DNA of 64,000 bases. It comes from Jatrophihabitans endophyticus (GTDB taxonomy: Bacteria > Actinomycetota > Actinomycetes > Mycobacteriales > Jatrophihabitantaceae). Below the pieces are notes generated by a model. That model was not told the DNA's origin, ran no database searches, and worked only from the letters and a program-made list of their open reading frames with translations. The translations under genes and the position numbers were made by a program. Below, piece by piece: positions 44,023 to 52,411 of this stretch. The stretch's first letter is position 1; each line of letters starts with the position of its first letter. The stretch covers positions 1-64,000 of the forward strand of contig NZ_FQVU01000006.1 in the NCBI RefSeq assembly GCF_900129455.1. The letters run 5' to 3'.

Positions 44023-44847
44023 ATGACTGCCAAGACCTGGTTCATCACCGGCGCGTCCCGCGGCTTCGGCCGCGAGTGGACGATCGCCGCTCTCGACCGT
44101 GGCGACTCGGTCGCCGCCACCGCGCGCGACACGAGCACCCTCGACGACCTGGCCGACCGCTACGGCGACCGGCTGCTGCCGCTGCAGCTCGACGTCACCG
44201 ACCGCGCCGCCGACTTCGCCGCCGTGGCGCAGGCGCACGAGCACTTCGGCCGCCTCGACGTCGTCGTCAACAACGCCGGCTACGGCCAGTTCGGCCTCGT
44301 GGAAGAGCTGAGCGAGGCGGAGCTCCGCGACCAGCTCGAGACCAACCTGTTCGGCGCGGTGTGGGTGACGCAGGCGGCCCTGCCCTTCCTGCGCGCGCAG
44401 GGTTCGGGTCACATCCTGCAGGTGTCCTCGATCGGTGGCATCAGCGCGTTCCCGAACGTGGGTGCCTATCACGCGTCCAAGTGGGCGCTCGAGGGCATCA
44501 GCCAGTCGCTGGCGCAGGAGGTCGCCGGCTTCGGCGTCCACGTCACCCTGATCGAGCCCGGCGGCTTCTCCACCGACTGGGGCGGCTCGTCGGCCCGGCA
44601 CGCGCAGCCGTTGCCGGCCTACGACACGTTCCGCGAGCAGGCGGCCGAGCAGCGCCGGTCGCGCACGGCGGAGTCGGGCGACCCGACGGCCAGCGGTGTC
44701 GCGGTCCTGCAGATCGTCGACGCCGACGAGCCGCCGCTGCGCGCCTTCTTCGGCAAGGCGCCGTTGGGCATCGCCGAGCAGGACTACGAGTCCCGCCTCG
44801 CGACGTGGCGGGAGTGGCAGCCGGTGGCGCTGGCGGCCCAGGGATAG
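44023..44847 (+). CDS. Short-chain dehydrogenase/reductase
   Basis: 274 aa, classical SDR. TGASRGFGREW cofactor loop at residues 10-20, NNAGYGQFG, catalytic Ser in QVSSIGGISAF, and YHASK (Tyr/Lys pair). The C-terminal region is of the type found in oxidoreductases acting on hydrophobic alcohols or ketones. ATG 44023. Stands alone between two unrelated genes; substrate unknown. Confidence 0.92.
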   Translation: MTAKTWFITGASRGFGREWTIAALDRGDSVAATARDTSTLDDLADRYGDRLLPLQLDVTDRAADFAAVAQAHEHFGRLDVVVNNAGYGQFGLVEELSEAELRDQLETNLFGAVWVTQAALPFLRAQGSGHILQVSSIGGISAFPNVGAYHASKWALEGISQSLAQEVAGFGVHVTLIEPGGFSTDWGGSSARHAQPLPAYDTFREQAAEQRRSRTAESGDPTASGVAVLQIVDADEPPLRAFFGKAPLGIAEQDYESRLATWREWQPVALAAQG

Positions 44848-44906
44848 CGTCCCGACGGCGTGTCGGCCGCCGTGACAAATCCGGACGAGTCGCTACCGTC
44901 GAGGCA

Positions 44907-45683
44907 ATGCACGTGCCTACCTCTCGTCCCGTCCGCCGCCGGGTCCACGTCGGATACGCCCTGCTGACCGCCGTCCTCGCCGCCGCCGCACTGAGCTGGG
45001 GCGGCGGCAGCGCGGCCGCCGACGACAGCGCCCAGGTGATGCCGAAGAAGGTCACCGGGCCGCTCACGATCCAGCGTCCCGTGGCCACGGTGACGAACAC
45101 CACGGGCGTCGCCGGCGTCGTCGCCTACGACACCGCCGGCTATCCGGCGGCGGGGACCGCGGGCACCGGCACGCTGGAGCACCAGCACGCGCAGGGGCCG
45201 GTGCGGTACCGCGTCCAGCCCCCGGTGGGTGGCCCGCATAGTGCGCACTGGGTGAACGCCGGCGTCTACACCAAGCCGGTGCCGAGCGAGCGCGCCGTGC
45301 ACGACCTCGAGCACGGCGCCGTGTGGATCACCTACGAGCCGGGCCTGCCGCAGGCGCAGCTCGACAGGCTCGTGGCGTTCGTGGACCGGCAGTCGATGCT
45401 GGCCGAGGGCAATCGCGGCCCGGGCGGGACGCCGCAGGCCAACCGCTTCGTCCTGCTGTCGCCGTGGCCCGACGACACCCCGGAGGCGCCCATCGTCGTG
45501 ACGTCCTGGGGCTACCAGCTCAAGCTCACCTCGGCCACGGATCCGCGGTTGCAGCAGTTCGTCGACACCTTCCGACGCAACGCGACGTACTCGCCCGAGG
45601 CGGACGCCCCCGTCGACAGCGTGTCGATCGCCGTGGGTGGCCGACCCGCCCGCGACGGCAGCAAGCAGCCCAACCCGGCCTGA
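44907..45683 (+). CDS. DUF3105 exported protein
   Basis: 258 aa. Signal peptide or anchor (VHVGYALLTAVLAAAALSWG) then a DUF3105 domain: LEHQHAQGPVRYRVQPPVGG, PHSAHWVNAGVYTKPVPSER and the signature AVHDLEHGAVWITYEPGLPQ. The conserved His residues may bind metal; function unknown. ATG 44907 begins the signal peptide; the longer in-frame reading upstream is the shadow of the SDR gene. Confidence 0.87.
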   Translation: MHVPTSRPVRRRVHVGYALLTAVLAAAALSWGGGSAAADDSAQVMPKKVTGPLTIQRPVATVTNTTGVAGVVAYDTAGYPAAGTAGTGTLEHQHAQGPVRYRVQPPVGGPHSAHWVNAGVYTKPVPSERAVHDLEHGAVWITYEPGLPQAQLDRLVAFVDRQSMLAEGNRGPGGTPQANRFVLLSPWPDDTPEAPIVVTSWGYQLKLTSATDPRLQQFVDTFRRNATYSPEADAPVDSVSIAVGGRPARDGSKQPNPA

Positions 45684-45689
45684 CCCGCC

Positions 45690-46271
45690 TCAACCGGCGG
45701 CGCGCCGCTCGCGCCACTCCCGCGCGAGCACCGCGAAGTCCAGCTCCGTCGTCCATTCGCCCTTGAACCACTCGTTCTCGACGAGCCGGGCCTCCTCGCG
45801 CATGCCGAGCCGCCGTAGCACGGCGGCGGACGCGGCGTTCCGCTCGTCGATGCGGGCGACGACGCGGTGCAGCTCCAGCTGCTCGAACGCGATGTGCAGC
45901 AGCGCTTCGCACGCCTCGGTCACGTACCCGTGCCCGTGGTGGTCGGGGTGCAGGATGTAGCCGATCTCGCCGCGGCGGTGGACCTCGCTGCTCCAGACCA
46001 GCATGACGTCCCCGATCAGCGCCCCGCTCTCGCGCAGCACCACGGCCAACGAGATCGTGTGCCCGGGCGTCTCGAACGTCGACCGGATCCGGCTCGACGC
46101 CAGGTTCTCGGCGACGTCCGCGCGGCTACGTGGGCCGTAGGGCACGTACCGGACGGCGTCGGGCAGCGACTGGTAGGCGTGCACGGCGTCCACGTCGGCC
46201 ACCGGGTCGAGCGGGCGCAGCAGCAGCCGTTCGGTGACGATGGGGTAGTCGGGGCGCAACACCCGGCCCAC
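45690..46271 (-). CDS. GNAT acetyltransferase (RimJ/RimL type)
   Basis: 193 aa from GTG 46271. RimJ/RimL-type pattern: IVTERLLLRPLDPVADVDAV, GEIGYILHPDHHGHGYVTEA (acetyl-CoA-binding segment) and LHRVVARIDERNAASAAVLR followed by RLGMREEARLVENEWFKGEW. Probably modifies an N-terminal amine or a small molecule. It lies 1 bp downstream of a small membrane-protein gene on the same strand and is convergent with the DUF3105 gene (6 bp apart). Confidence 0.87.
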   Translation of the reverse strand: MGRVLRPDYPIVTERLLLRPLDPVADVDAVHAYQSLPDAVRYVPYGPRSRADVAENLASSRIRSTFETPGHTISLAVVLRESGALIGDVMLVWSSEVHRRGEIGYILHPDHHGHGYVTEACEALLHIAFEQLELHRVVARIDERNAASAAVLRRLGMREEARLVENEWFKGEWTTELDFAVLAREWRERRAAG

Positions 46272-46272
46272 G

Positions 46273-46704
46273 TTAGGCGTCGAGTTCGGCCGCGCCCTGC
46301 TGCAACGCCCTCGCACACCCGACGAGGACGCCGACGCAGCAGAGCAGGTCGAGCAGCGGGACCAGCCCCAGCGGGCCGAGGGCGCCGCTGATCCCGGTCA
46401 CGGTCAGCAGCGCCACGAGTCCCAGCCCGAGCACCAGCTCGGCGACGGCGAGGGTGACGACCATGCCGCGATCGCCCGCACCGGCGCGGTGGCCCGCGCC
46501 GCCCACGACGACGGTGGCGAGCGCGGACGTCACCCCGAGCAGCACCAGCACGACGCCGTCGCCGTCGAACCGGCCACCGGTGAACCAGACGAGCCACAGC
46601 ACGACGGCGAACCCGCTGAGGGCCGTCGCGACGACACCGAGCACGACCTGCACGGCGACCAGGACACGGATGACGGTGGCGGTCACGGCTCCGACCCTGG
46701 TCAC
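46273..46704 (-). CDS. Small four-helix membrane protein of unknown function
   Basis: 143 aa, about four hydrophobic segments (VIRVLVAVQVVLGVVATALS; VLVLLGVTSALATVVVGGAG; VVTLAVAELVLGLGLVALLT; LVPLLDLLCCVGVLVGCARA). No family recognised. GTG 46704; the gene is divergent from the AcuC-like gene (58 bp) and directly precedes the GNAT gene. A real gene is favoured because the membrane pattern is regular and the neighbour follows without a gap. Confidence 0.65.
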   Translation of the reverse strand: MTRVGAVTATVIRVLVAVQVVLGVVATALSGFAVVLWLVWFTGGRFDGDGVVLVLLGVTSALATVVVGGAGHRAGAGDRGMVVTLAVAELVLGLGLVALLTVTGISGALGPLGLVPLLDLLCCVGVLVGCARALQQGAAELDA

Positions 46705-46762
46705 GGGCGCGCCGGCATGCCTGAGTACCGGTACCCGGACGTCGTCACTACGGTCGGAGGGT

Positions 46763-47935
46763 ATGGAGTGCCGCGCCGGAGCGATCTGGGACGAGGGATA
46801 CCTGGCCTACGACTTCGGGGACCACCCGATGAGCCCGGTGCGCCTCGACCTCACCGTCCGCCTCGCCCGTGAGCTCGGCGTCCTCGAGCGGTTGCAGGTC
46901 AGCCCGCCCCGCGCGGCCGGGACCGAGCAGCTGCTCACCGTCCACGACGCGGCGTACCTGGACGCCGTGCGGGCGGCGAGCGACGACCCGTCCTACCAGG
47001 GGTTCGGGCTCGGCACCGACGACGACCCCGTCTTCCCCGGCATGTACGACGCGTCGGCGCTGATCGCCGGGGGCTCGGCACAGGCCGCGCATCTCGTGTG
47101 GGGCGGCGAGGTCGAGCACGCCGTGAACATCGCCGGCGGACTGCACCACGCGATGCGCGGTCACGCCGCCGGATTCTGCATCTTCAACGACGCCGTCCTC
47201 GCCATCACCGAGCTCCTCGCGGCCGGGGCGGAACGCGTCGCGTACGTCGACATCGACGTCCATCACGGCGACGGCGTGCAGGCCGCCTTCTACGACGACC
47301 CGCGCGTGCTCACCGTGAGCCTGCACCAGGACCCGCGCACGCTGTTCCCGGGGACGGGGCTGCCCGGCGACGTCGGCCGCGGCGACGCGGAGGGGACGGC
47401 CGTCAACGTGGCGCTGCCGCCGGGGACGACCGACGCCGGCTGGCTGCGGGCCTTCGACGCGGTCGTACCGGGTGCGGTGCGGGCCTTCCGACCCGAGGTG
47501 CTCGTGTCGCAGTGCGGCTGCGACACCCACCACGAGGACCCGCTCGCCAACCTGCAGCTGACGGTGGACGGCCAGCGCGCGGCGATCGCGCGCATGCACG
47601 CCCTGGCCCACGACGTCGCCGGGGGGAAGTGGCTGGCGTTCGGCGGCGGCGGGTACGGCGTCCTGCGCTGCGTGCCCCGCACCTGGACGCACCTGCTCGC
47701 CGAGGCCACGGGCGCGGCCGTCGCCGCCGACGCCGCCGTCCCGCCGGGCTGGACGTCCTACCTGCGCGGGCGGGGGGTGACCGGCGCGCTGCCCGACCGG
47801 ATGGGGGAGGGGCCGCTCGCCGAGGTCGTCCCCTGGGTGCCCGGCGGCGAGGGCTGGCTCGACGGCGCCATCGGCGCGACGCGGCGGGCGGTCTTCCCGC
47901 TGCTCGGTCTCGACCCGGACGATCCCCGTGACTGA
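46763..47935 (+). CDS. acuC: AcuC-like histone-deacetylase-family protein
   Basis: 390 aa. Class I HDAC fold with zinc site and catalytic pair visible: GGLHHAMRGHAAGFCIFNDA (His-His) and YVDIDVHHGDGVQAAFYDD, LHQDPRTLFPGTG, and the Asp/Gly-rich loop SQCGCDTHHEDPLANL, GGGGYG. Removes acetyl groups from lysines of enzymes such as acetyl-CoA synthetase in known systems. It overlaps the start of a GNAT/acyl-CoA-synthetase gene by 8 bp, so writer and eraser are co-expressed, as in the B. subtilis acuABC operon. ATG 46763. Confidence 0.9.
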   Translation: MECRAGAIWDEGYLAYDFGDHPMSPVRLDLTVRLARELGVLERLQVSPPRAAGTEQLLTVHDAAYLDAVRAASDDPSYQGFGLGTDDDPVFPGMYDASALIAGGSAQAAHLVWGGEVEHAVNIAGGLHHAMRGHAAGFCIFNDAVLAITELLAAGAERVAYVDIDVHHGDGVQAAFYDDPRVLTVSLHQDPRTLFPGTGLPGDVGRGDAEGTAVNVALPPGTTDAGWLRAFDAVVPGAVRAFRPEVLVSQCGCDTHHEDPLANLQLTVDGQRAAIARMHALAHDVAGGKWLAFGGGGYGVLRCVPRTWTHLLAEATGAAVAADAAVPPGWTSYLRGRGVTGALPDRMGEGPLAEVVPWVPGGEGWLDGAIGATRRAVFPLLGLDPDDPRD

Positions 47936-50459
47936 CCCGTCCGACGACCCGGTTTTGGCGGCTGAGCGCGGTATACCGCGCTCAGCCGCCAAAAGTGACT
48001 CTCCGGAGCCGCCGGCGCACTGGGAGGCCGACGTCGTGGCGGCGGACGGCGGGACGGTGCACCTGCGTCCGATCCGGCCCACCGACGCCGACGCACTCGT
48101 CGCGTTCCACGCCGGGCTGTCGCAGCGGACGCGCTACCTGCGCTACTTCTCGGCCTACCCGCGCATCCCCGAGCGCGACCTGCGCCGCTTCGTGACCGTC
48201 GACCACCGCGACCGCGTCGCGTTCGTGACCGAGCTCGCCGGCGAGATCATCGCCGTCGGGCGCTACGAGCGTTACCCCGACATCGACGACGCCGAGGTCG
48301 CCTTCGTCGTCGCGGACGCGCACCAAGGCCGCGGCATCGGGTCGGTGCTGCTGGAACACCTCGCCGCCGCCGCGCGCGAGATCGGGCTCCGACGCTTCAT
48401 CGCCGTGGTCCTCGCCGAGAACACCGGCATGATCCGGGTGTTCCGCGAGGCCGGGTACGAGACCACGCGCCACATCGAGTACGGCGAGGTGACGCTCGAG
48501 TTCACGGTGGACGAGACGGCCACCACCGAGCGCGTGATGCGCGAGCGGGAGCAGCGCGCGGAGGCCCGCTCGATCGCCCGACTGCTGCGGCCGCGGTCGG
48601 TGGCGGTGGTCGGCGCGAGCAACGACGACGGCAAGCTCGGCAACGCGATGTTCCGCAACCTGCTGCGGATGAGCCCCGACGCGCCGCTGTACCCGGTCAA
48701 CCCCGATGCCCGGCACGTCCACGGCGTCCGCGCCTACGCATCGGTGCTGGACGTTCCGGACGAGATCGACCTCGCCGTCGTCGCGGTGCCGGCCGCCTCG
48801 GTGCCGGGAGTGGTGGAGGAGTGCGCGCAGCGTGGCGTCCGCGGCCTCGTCGTGATCTCCGGCGGCTTCGGCGAGCGTGGCAGCGACCCCGACGAGCGGG
48901 ACGCGGGCCGCTCGGCCCAGCGCCGGCTCGTCGCGTCCGCGCGCTCGCACGGGATGCGCGTGGTGGGGCCGAACTGCCTCGGTGTCGTCAACACCGAGCC
49001 CGGCGTGCGGCTCAACGCGTCCCTCGCGCCGCTGCCGCCGCTGCCGGGACGGGTCGGCTTCTTCTCGCAGTCCGGTGCGCTCGGCGTCACCATCCTCGGC
49101 GAGGCCGCGCGACGCGGGCTGGGCGTCTCCACCTTCGTGTCCGCGGGCAACCGTGCCGACGTCTCGGGCAACGACCTGCTGCAGTTCTGGGAGACCGACG
49201 AGCGCACCGACGTCGTCCTCATGTACCTGGAGAGCTTCGGCAACCCGCGCAAGTTCGCGCGGCTGACGCGTCGCCTCGGGCGGACCAAGCCGATCGTGTT
49301 GGTCAAGAGCGGCACGGCCACCGCGCCCGTCGCCGGACTCGCCCAGACGACCGCGATGGAGGTGCCCGAGATCAGCACCCGCGCGCTCATCGAGGCGTCC
49401 GGCGTCATCCGGGTCGAGACGGTCAGCGGCATGTTCGACATCGCGCTGCTGCTCTCGACCCAGCCGCTGCCCCGCGGCGACCGGGTGGCGGTGGTGGGCA
49501 ACTCGACCGCGATCGGCGTGCTCGTCGCCAACTCGTGCGCCGCCGAGGGGTTGCGGCTGACCCGGCTCGACGACGTCGGCGTGGAGGCGGGGGCGGCCGC
49601 GTTCGCGCAGGCGCTGCGGACGGCGGTCGACGACCCGGACGTGGACGCCGTCGCCGTCGTGTTCGTCCCTCCGCTGCTGCAGGGGGCCGGCGACGAGGTC
49701 GCCGAGGCGGTCCGCTCGGTCGCCGAGGGTTCGGACAAGCCCGTGCTGTCGACGTTCCTGGGTTTCGAGGGCGTCCCCGACGTGCTGGCCGGCATCGGTG
49801 ACGACGCCCCGCCGCGCGGTTCGGTGCCGTCCTACCCCTCGCCCGAACGGGCGGTGCGCGCCCTCGCGCGGGCGGTGCGGTACGCGCGGTGGCGCTTCGC
49901 CGAGCCGGGCACGTTGCCGGTCTTCACCGACGTCGACCTCGCCGCCGCGCGGGACGTCGTCCACGGGGCGCTCGCCGAAAGTCCGAGCGGCCGCTCGCTC
50001 AGCGACGACGAGGCGCTGCGGCTCGCGGGCAGCGCGGGCATCACCCCGTCGCTGGAACATCCGACCGACACCGTCGGCGTCGAGCTGGCCGTCTTCGACG
50101 AGCGCTCGTTCGGCGCGCTCGTGTCCTTCGGCATCGGGGGCGTCGCGACCGAGCTGCTCGGCGACACCGCCTACGCGGCCGTCCCCCTCACCGGCCTCGA
50201 CGCCGAGCGGCTGATCGCGTCGCCGCGGGCGGCGCCGTTGCTCAGCGGCTATCGCGGCAACGCGCCGTGCGACACCGGTGCGCTCGCCGATCTCGCCCTG
50301 CGGCTGTCGGTGCTGGGCGACGCCCTGCCCGAGATCGCCGAGTGCCGGTTGACCGTGCTGGCCACCCCGTTCGGCGCGCACGTCACCGACGTCGCGGTCC
50401 GGGTCGCGCCGCCGACCGCCCGCGCCGACAGCGGGCCCCGCCGGTTGCGCGGCTTCTGA
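47928..50459 (+). CDS. GNAT-acyl-CoA synthetase (NDP-forming) fusion, Pat-like protein acetyltransferase
   Basis: 843 aa. The N-terminal GNAT domain (about residues 30-195; HLRPIRPTDADALVAFHAGL, VVADAHQGRGIGSVLLEHLA) is followed by NDP-forming acyl-CoA synthetase domains: CoA-binding (about 215-345, RPRSVAVVGASNDDGKLGNA), flavodoxin-like domains (about 350-640, GFFSQSGALGVTILGEAARR), and a C-terminal piece (about 680-843) that keeps only the end of an ATP-grasp domain (FGALVSFGIGGVATELLGDT). Such proteins acetylate lysines and are often regulated by ligands bound to the inactive synthetase part. GTG 47928 overlaps the AcuC stop. A palindromic repeat is translated near the N-terminus. Confidence 0.88.
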   Translation: MTDPSDDPVLAAERGIPRSAAKSDSPEPPAHWEADVVAADGGTVHLRPIRPTDADALVAFHAGLSQRTRYLRYFSAYPRIPERDLRRFVTVDHRDRVAFVTELAGEIIAVGRYERYPDIDDAEVAFVVADAHQGRGIGSVLLEHLAAAAREIGLRRFIAVVLAENTGMIRVFREAGYETTRHIEYGEVTLEFTVDETATTERVMREREQRAEARSIARLLRPRSVAVVGASNDDGKLGNAMFRNLLRMSPDAPLYPVNPDARHVHGVRAYASVLDVPDEIDLAVVAVPAASVPGVVEECAQRGVRGLVVISGGFGERGSDPDERDAGRSAQRRLVASARSHGMRVVGPNCLGVVNTEPGVRLNASLAPLPPLPGRVGFFSQSGALGVTILGEAARRGLGVSTFVSAGNRADVSGNDLLQFWETDERTDVVLMYLESFGNPRKFARLTRRLGRTKPIVLVKSGTATAPVAGLAQTTAMEVPEISTRALIEASGVIRVETVSGMFDIALLLSTQPLPRGDRVAVVGNSTAIGVLVANSCAAEGLRLTRLDDVGVEAGAAAFAQALRTAVDDPDVDAVAVVFVPPLLQGAGDEVAEAVRSVAEGSDKPVLSTFLGFEGVPDVLAGIGDDAPPRGSVPSYPSPERAVRALARAVRYARWRFAEPGTLPVFTDVDLAAARDVVHGALAESPSGRSLSDDEALRLAGSAGITPSLEHPTDTVGVELAVFDERSFGALVSFGIGGVATELLGDTAYAAVPLTGLDAERLIASPRAAPLLSGYRGNAPCDTGALADLALRLSVLGDALPEIAECRLTVLATPFGAHVTDVAVRVAPPTARADSGPRRLRGF
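47953..47994. repeat. Palindromic repeat element, copy 2 (inside the Pat-like gene)
   Basis: A perfect 42-bp palindrome with no loop: 21 bases from 47953 (starts TTTTGGCGGCT) mirrored to 47994. Its outer arms match copy 1 at 26580-26627, including the right flank AAAAGTG. It is exactly 14 codons long and lies 22 bp after the start codon, so it is read as protein (LAAERGIPRSAAK) ahead of the conserved AHWEADVV. Confidence 0.85.
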
Positions 50460-50485
50460 GCCACGCCCGGGCCGAGCGCCCCCAT

Positions 50486-50541
50486 CGTGATCAGGAGGAC
50501 GCGGTGGTCGTCCCCACGGCCGTTTCGGCCTCGTGATCACG
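50486..50541. terminator. Inverted-repeat region after the Pat-like gene
   Basis: CGTGATCA (50486-50493) and TGATCACG (50534-50541) form an outer stem around two small hairpins, GGACG/CGTCC and GGCCG-TTT-CGGCC. It lies in the 113-bp gap between convergent genes and probably ends transcription. Confidence 0.45.
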
Positions 50542-50572
50542 CGGAGGGACGGTGGGGTTCCGGCGGCGTCGG

Positions 50573-51433
50573 TCAGCGGACGGGCGAGCCGATGTTGCGT
50601 CCGGTCGGCGCCGGTCGCGGGAACGACCGCGGCGGGAGCGGGAGCTGCTTCAACGCGTAGATGCGACCGCTCAGCCCCGCCGGCAGCTGCCAGGAGAACC
50701 GGAACGCGGTGCCGTTCGTGGCGCGCTGCCCGCAGCTGCCGGTGAGCGTCGTGGTCACCACCCGGGCGGGCGCGCCGGTCGCGGTGACCCCGACGAAGGC
50801 GACCTGCCGGATCGACGAGGCGAGCGCCGCCGGACACCCCGGGACCCGGGCCTGGGTGTCACCGGAGTCCAGTGCCTGCCGCAGTGCCGTCACCGCCGAA
50901 CCCCGGAGGACGAGCTGCGCCGCGGGTGCGCCGGCGGCGGCGATCGTGGCGGTGCCGTAGTTGCACACCGACACGACCGTCACCGACGTCGGCAGCACCG
51001 ACCCGTCGGCGCCGAACTGTCCCGGGCTGCCGCCGCCGGGAAGGGCGCGCTGCGGGAAGGTCGCCGGGCACCCGGGGGGTGCGGGATCGGCCGGCCGGTG
51101 CGACGACGGCCCCGACGACAGTGCCGACGACGGCGTAGCCGGACTGCGCTGACCGGCCGCTCTCGAGACCGACGAGCCGGGCGGGGCGGACACGCCGGGC
51201 CCGGTGGGGTCGGCCAGCGTCGTGCCGCCGTCGTCGCGGCCGACGAGCACCGTCGTCACCCCGGCCGCCACGACGACGAGCGCCACCGAGCCGGCGACCG
51301 CGGCGAGCCGGCCCCGCCGGCGGCTCCGGGTCCGCCGGCCGAGCGCGACGACGTGGTCGGCGTCCGGGCGTCCGCTCGGGTCGTGCTCGCCGGCGCGCAG
51401 GGCCGCGCGCAGGTCGTCCTCGGACGGGCTCAT
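50573..51433 (-). CDS. Membrane protein next to sigma factor, possible anti-sigma/regulatory partner
   Basis: 286 aa. Short cytoplasmic N-terminus (SPSEDDLRAALRAGEHDPSG), one membrane helix (LAAVAGSVALVVVAAGVTTV, about 40-60), a Pro/Ser-rich linker, then a periplasmic domain with several Cys (PPGCPATF, VSVCNYG, VPGCPAALA, GSCGQRA). ATG 51433 overlaps the sigma-factor stop, so the two are coupled, the usual position of an anti-sigma factor. No zinc-finger (HxxxCxxC) anti-sigma motif is present, so direct sigma binding is only a possibility. The extracellular domain resembles no family I can name. Confidence 0.75.
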   Translation of the reverse strand: MSPSEDDLRAALRAGEHDPSGRPDADHVVALGRRTRSRRRGRLAAVAGSVALVVVAAGVTTVLVGRDDGGTTLADPTGPGVSAPPGSSVSRAAGQRSPATPSSALSSGPSSHRPADPAPPGCPATFPQRALPGGGSPGQFGADGSVLPTSVTVVSVCNYGTATIAAAGAPAAQLVLRGSAVTALRQALDSGDTQARVPGCPAALASSIRQVAFVGVTATGAPARVVTTTLTGSCGQRATNGTAFRFSWQLPAGLSGRIYALKQLPLPPRSFPRPAPTGRNIGSPVR

Positions 51434-51918
51434 ACCGTCGCACCTCCCGACGTGACCTCGACGCGCAGCCGGGCGAGTGCCCGCGCGCAGCTGCTCTTGA
51501 CGGTGCCGACGGGCACGCCCAGCGTGGCCGCGGTGTCCTGTTCGGACAGGTCGCAGTAGTAGCGCAGCACGACGACGGCGCGGTCGCGCGCCGGCAGCTC
51601 GGCCAGCAGCCGGCGCAGCTCGTCGCGCTGGTCGGACGCCGCCACCGAGGCCCCCGGCTCGGGCACCTCGGGAAGCGTGTCGGTGGGGCGCTCGCCCCAC
51701 CAGCGCCGCCGACCCTGGTCGACGTGGGCGGTCACGAGTGCTCTGCGGGCGTAGGCGAGCGGGGCGTCGATGCGCCCCCACTTCAGGTACACCCTGGTCA
51801 GTACGGTCTGCACGAGGTCCTCGCCGCGGTGGTGGTCTCCGGTCAGCAACCGGGCGGCGTGCAGCAGCGTGGCGCCGTTCGCCTCGACGAACGCGCGGAA
51901 ACCCGCCTCGTCACGCAT
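51430..51918 (-). CDS. RNA polymerase sigma factor, SigE/ECF type
   Basis: 162 aa. Region 2 (ATLLHAARLLTGDHHRGEDL, VQTVLTRVYLKWGRI) and region 4 (LPARDRAVVVLRYYCDLSEQ, DTAATLGVPVGTVKSSCARA) give a small two-domain sigma factor of the actinobacterial SigE family. No C-terminal extension. ATG 51918. It is the fifth of six same-strand genes and is followed by a membrane protein that may control it. Its promoter targets are not evident in the window. Confidence 0.9.
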   Translation of the reverse strand: MRDEAGFRAFVEANGATLLHAARLLTGDHHRGEDLVQTVLTRVYLKWGRIDAPLAYARRALVTAHVDQGRRRWWGERPTDTLPEVPEPGASVAASDQRDELRRLLAELPARDRAVVVLRYYCDLSEQDTAATLGVPVGTVKSSCARALARLRVEVTSGGATV

Positions 51919-51934
51919 GTCGCTCCCGTCCGGT

Positions 51935-52411
51935 TCACCCAGGAGGACGAGGCGGGACGGCGGTTTGGTTCCCGATCCGTCGCCACATGACGAAATGCGG
52001 CAGGTTGCCGGCCGCGGCGATGATGAACTCGTCGCCGATCGCGGCGAACCCGCCGCGCTCGTAGAACCCGCGGGCGTAGGACCGTGCGTTGCACCAGACG
52101 ACCTGCGCGCCGTGTCGCTCGGCGGTGGCGACGACGGCGGCGAGCAGGGCCGCGCCGACCCCGCTGCCGCGCCGGTCCTCGGCGACCGCCATCCCGCTGA
52201 ACTGCATCGCCGGCTCGGCGGGGCGTGGGGCGAAGGCGTGCTCGTGCACGGCGACCGCGCCGACCAGCTCGTCGTCGTCGTACGCGGCGAGGTGGACGGC
52301 GCCGGCGACGTCGCCCGGGGGGACGGTGTCGGGCGTGTGGCCCGGGCGCAGGACGTCGAGGCGCAGCGGGCGGGTGACGGCCGCGTCGACCTCGCGGATG
52401 CCGACGGTCAT
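51935..52411 (-). CDS. GNAT-family N-acetyltransferase
   Basis: 158 aa. GNAT fold with motif A MAVAEDRRGSGVGAALLAAV at about residues 73-92 and motif B WCNARSYARGFYERGGFAAI, then the ElaA/YjcF-like tail PHFVMWRRI. Acts on a small amine; substrate unknown. ATG 52411 overlaps the DUF2269 stop by 4 bp; the sigma-factor gene starts 16 bp downstream. Confidence 0.88.
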   Translation of the reverse strand: MTVGIREVDAAVTRPLRLDVLRPGHTPDTVPPGDVAGAVHLAAYDDDELVGAVAVHEHAFAPRPAEPAMQFSGMAVAEDRRGSGVGAALLAAVVATAERHGAQVVWCNARSYARGFYERGGFAAIGDEFIIAAAGNLPHFVMWRRIGNQTAVPPRPPG

